The position numbers and the translations under genes were made by a program. The notes under the pieces are model-generated. The model did no database searches. It saw nothing but the letters and a program-made list of their open reading frames with translations, and was not told the DNA's origin. Below are positions 5,224-5,906 of a stretch of 5,906 nucleotides of DNA, piece by piece. The DNA lies in contig PWGY01000120.1 of assembly GCA_003554665.1 (NCBI GenBank), forward strand, positions 1 through 5,906, in the 5' to 3' direction. This stretch comes from Bacteroidales bacterium. GTDB taxonomy: Bacteria; Bacteroidota; Bacteroidia; Bacteroidales; UBA7960. The first letter of the stretch is position 1; the number at the start of each line of letters is the position of its first letter.

Positions 5224-5906
5224 CTAATCTCCTTCCTCGCAGAAATTCCTGTAGTTCCGCTCTCCGCTGGCATTCCCCATCTCCATAGCCTTCCTGAAGT
5301 CCTCACAAGCCGCTTCCTGTTCGCCCAGGGCCTGCATGCATACTCCCCGCAGGTTTAGCAGTGTGGCATCTTCCTCGCCCTGATCGTCAAAAATCTGATT
5401 GATGTCTTCCAGGCAAGCCTCATGGTCACCAAGGTGGTAATGTGAGAAGGCCCGCATCCGGTATACATTCGGATCAAAGGGTGTTTTGTCAATAAACTCA
5501 TTCAATAACGGCAGTGCTTCCTCATACCGCTCGTTGTTGTAATGGTTGGCGGCTTCCCGGTAAATATCCTGATAAGGAGCAATGAACTTCTGATGCTCAA
5601 TATATTTGTACTGCCGCTCGATCAGTGAATCGTTGGGCATGCGCTGGTAGGCCTCCTCGATGTGTTTCCAGGCCTTGTCCAGGTTGTTGCGCTGGCCATA
5701 AAAACTCGTTGTATAAAGATAGGCGTTGGCATCATCTTTTACCTCGGCCAGGAAGCTGTCCAGGTAAGGACCCACCTCGTCTTCCCGGTCTTTGCGCTGC
5801 AGCAGGTTTGTCATCAGGTGAATGTTCCGGAAATAATAAGGCTTCAACTCGTAGGTCTTTTTACAATACACCAATGCGCTGTCGGTTTTTTCCATCCCAT
5901 TGAAAG
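5224..5906 (-). CDS. TPR-repeat protein, C-terminal part (5' end beyond the window)
   Basis: The minus-strand frame is open from the window edge to TAG at 5224-5226. The Met at 5893-5895 is probably internal, because the frame continues upstream as Phe-Asn-Gly with no start in view. The visible 223 residues from that Met form paired helices typical of tetratricopeptide repeats. Units lie roughly at 55-88 (ANAYLYTTSFYGQRNNLDKA and on), 110-143 (IYREAANHYNNERYEEALPL and on), 144-177 (YRMRAFSHYHLGDHEACLED) and 178-210 (LLNLRGVCMQALGEQEAACE). It ends in CEDFRKAMEMGNASGERNYRNFCEEGD, a closing pattern common in Bacteroidota TPR proteins. TPR domains mediate protein contacts, so no specific role can be given. 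The N-terminus is missing, so export or a fused domain cannot be judged. The gene is convergent with the glycan genes and probably separate from them. Confidence 0.85.
   Translation of the reverse strand, partial: FNGMEKTDSALVYCKKTYELKPYYFRNIHLMTNLLQRKDREDEVGPYLDSFLAEVKDDANAYLYTTSFYGQRNNLDKAWKHIEEAYQRMPNDSLIERQYKYIEHQKFIAPYQDIYREAANHYNNERYEEALPLLNEFIDKTPFDPNVYRMRAFSHYHLGDHEACLEDINQIFDDQGEEDATLLNLRGVCMQALGEQEAACEDFRKAMEMGNASGERNYRNFCEEGD

Noticed and set aside
4941..5306. Minus-strand open frame of 121 codons across the gene end and the repeats
   Set aside because: It overlaps both the aminotransferase and the TPR gene antisense, is built partly of repeat sequence and resembles no protein I know.
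5893..5895. ATG at 5895 as the start of the TPR gene
   Set aside because: The frame stays open to the window edge and the residues before it continue the helical repeat pattern, so the gene very likely starts outside.

Overview
The window looks like a piece of a Bacteroidota chromosome, probably Bacteroidales-like. Three things point there: the protein sequence style of the sugar transferase and aminotransferase, the general lack of Shine-Dalgarno sequences before good starts, and a C-rich/G-rich palindrome between convergent genes of a kind I recall from that phylum. The lineage is inferred from pattern memory, not from a search.

Positions 1-2912 are a tight plus-strand run of surface-glycan genes. 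It starts with the 3' end of an unidentified gene (1-237), followed by a family 2 glycosyltransferase (241-1182), a GT14 / core-2/I-branching type glycosyltransferase (1179-2075) and a second family 2 glycosyltransferase (2079-2912). Junctions are +3, -4 and +3 bases, so this is almost certainly one transcription unit. An imperfect 66-base tandem repeat with conserved hairpins (2898-3029, plus a decayed third copy) begins inside the last codons of the third transferase and fills most of the gap to the next gene.

Positions 3129-5062 carry a small monotopic phosphoglycosyltransferase (PglC-like, GTG start) and a DegT/DnrJ/EryC1 PLP-dependent sugar aminotransferase (start best placed at 3875). 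Together they suggest a pathway in which an amino-deoxy sugar is made as a nucleotide sugar. The sugar phosphate is then loaded onto undecaprenyl phosphate, and the upstream glycosyltransferases extend it into an oligosaccharide for a polysaccharide or protein glycan. Dehydratase, acetyltransferase, flippase and polymerase genes are not in view.

Positions 5063-5223 hold a second, unrelated imperfect tandem repeat (period 63-64) ending in a perfect GC-rich hairpin. Beyond it, on the minus strand, is the 3' part of a TPR-repeat protein gene (5224 to the window end), which is convergent with the glycan genes and probably unrelated to them.

The most notable points are as follows. The phosphoglycosyltransferase has Val where the family has the Glu of its catalytic Asp-Glu pair. 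A heptamer repeat has been inserted in frame in the aminotransferase gene. Two different ~65-base intergenic repeat families are present. Several 8-base homopolymers lie inside the glycosyltransferase genes. I see no sign of a wholly new system; this is a glycan locus with some unusual details.
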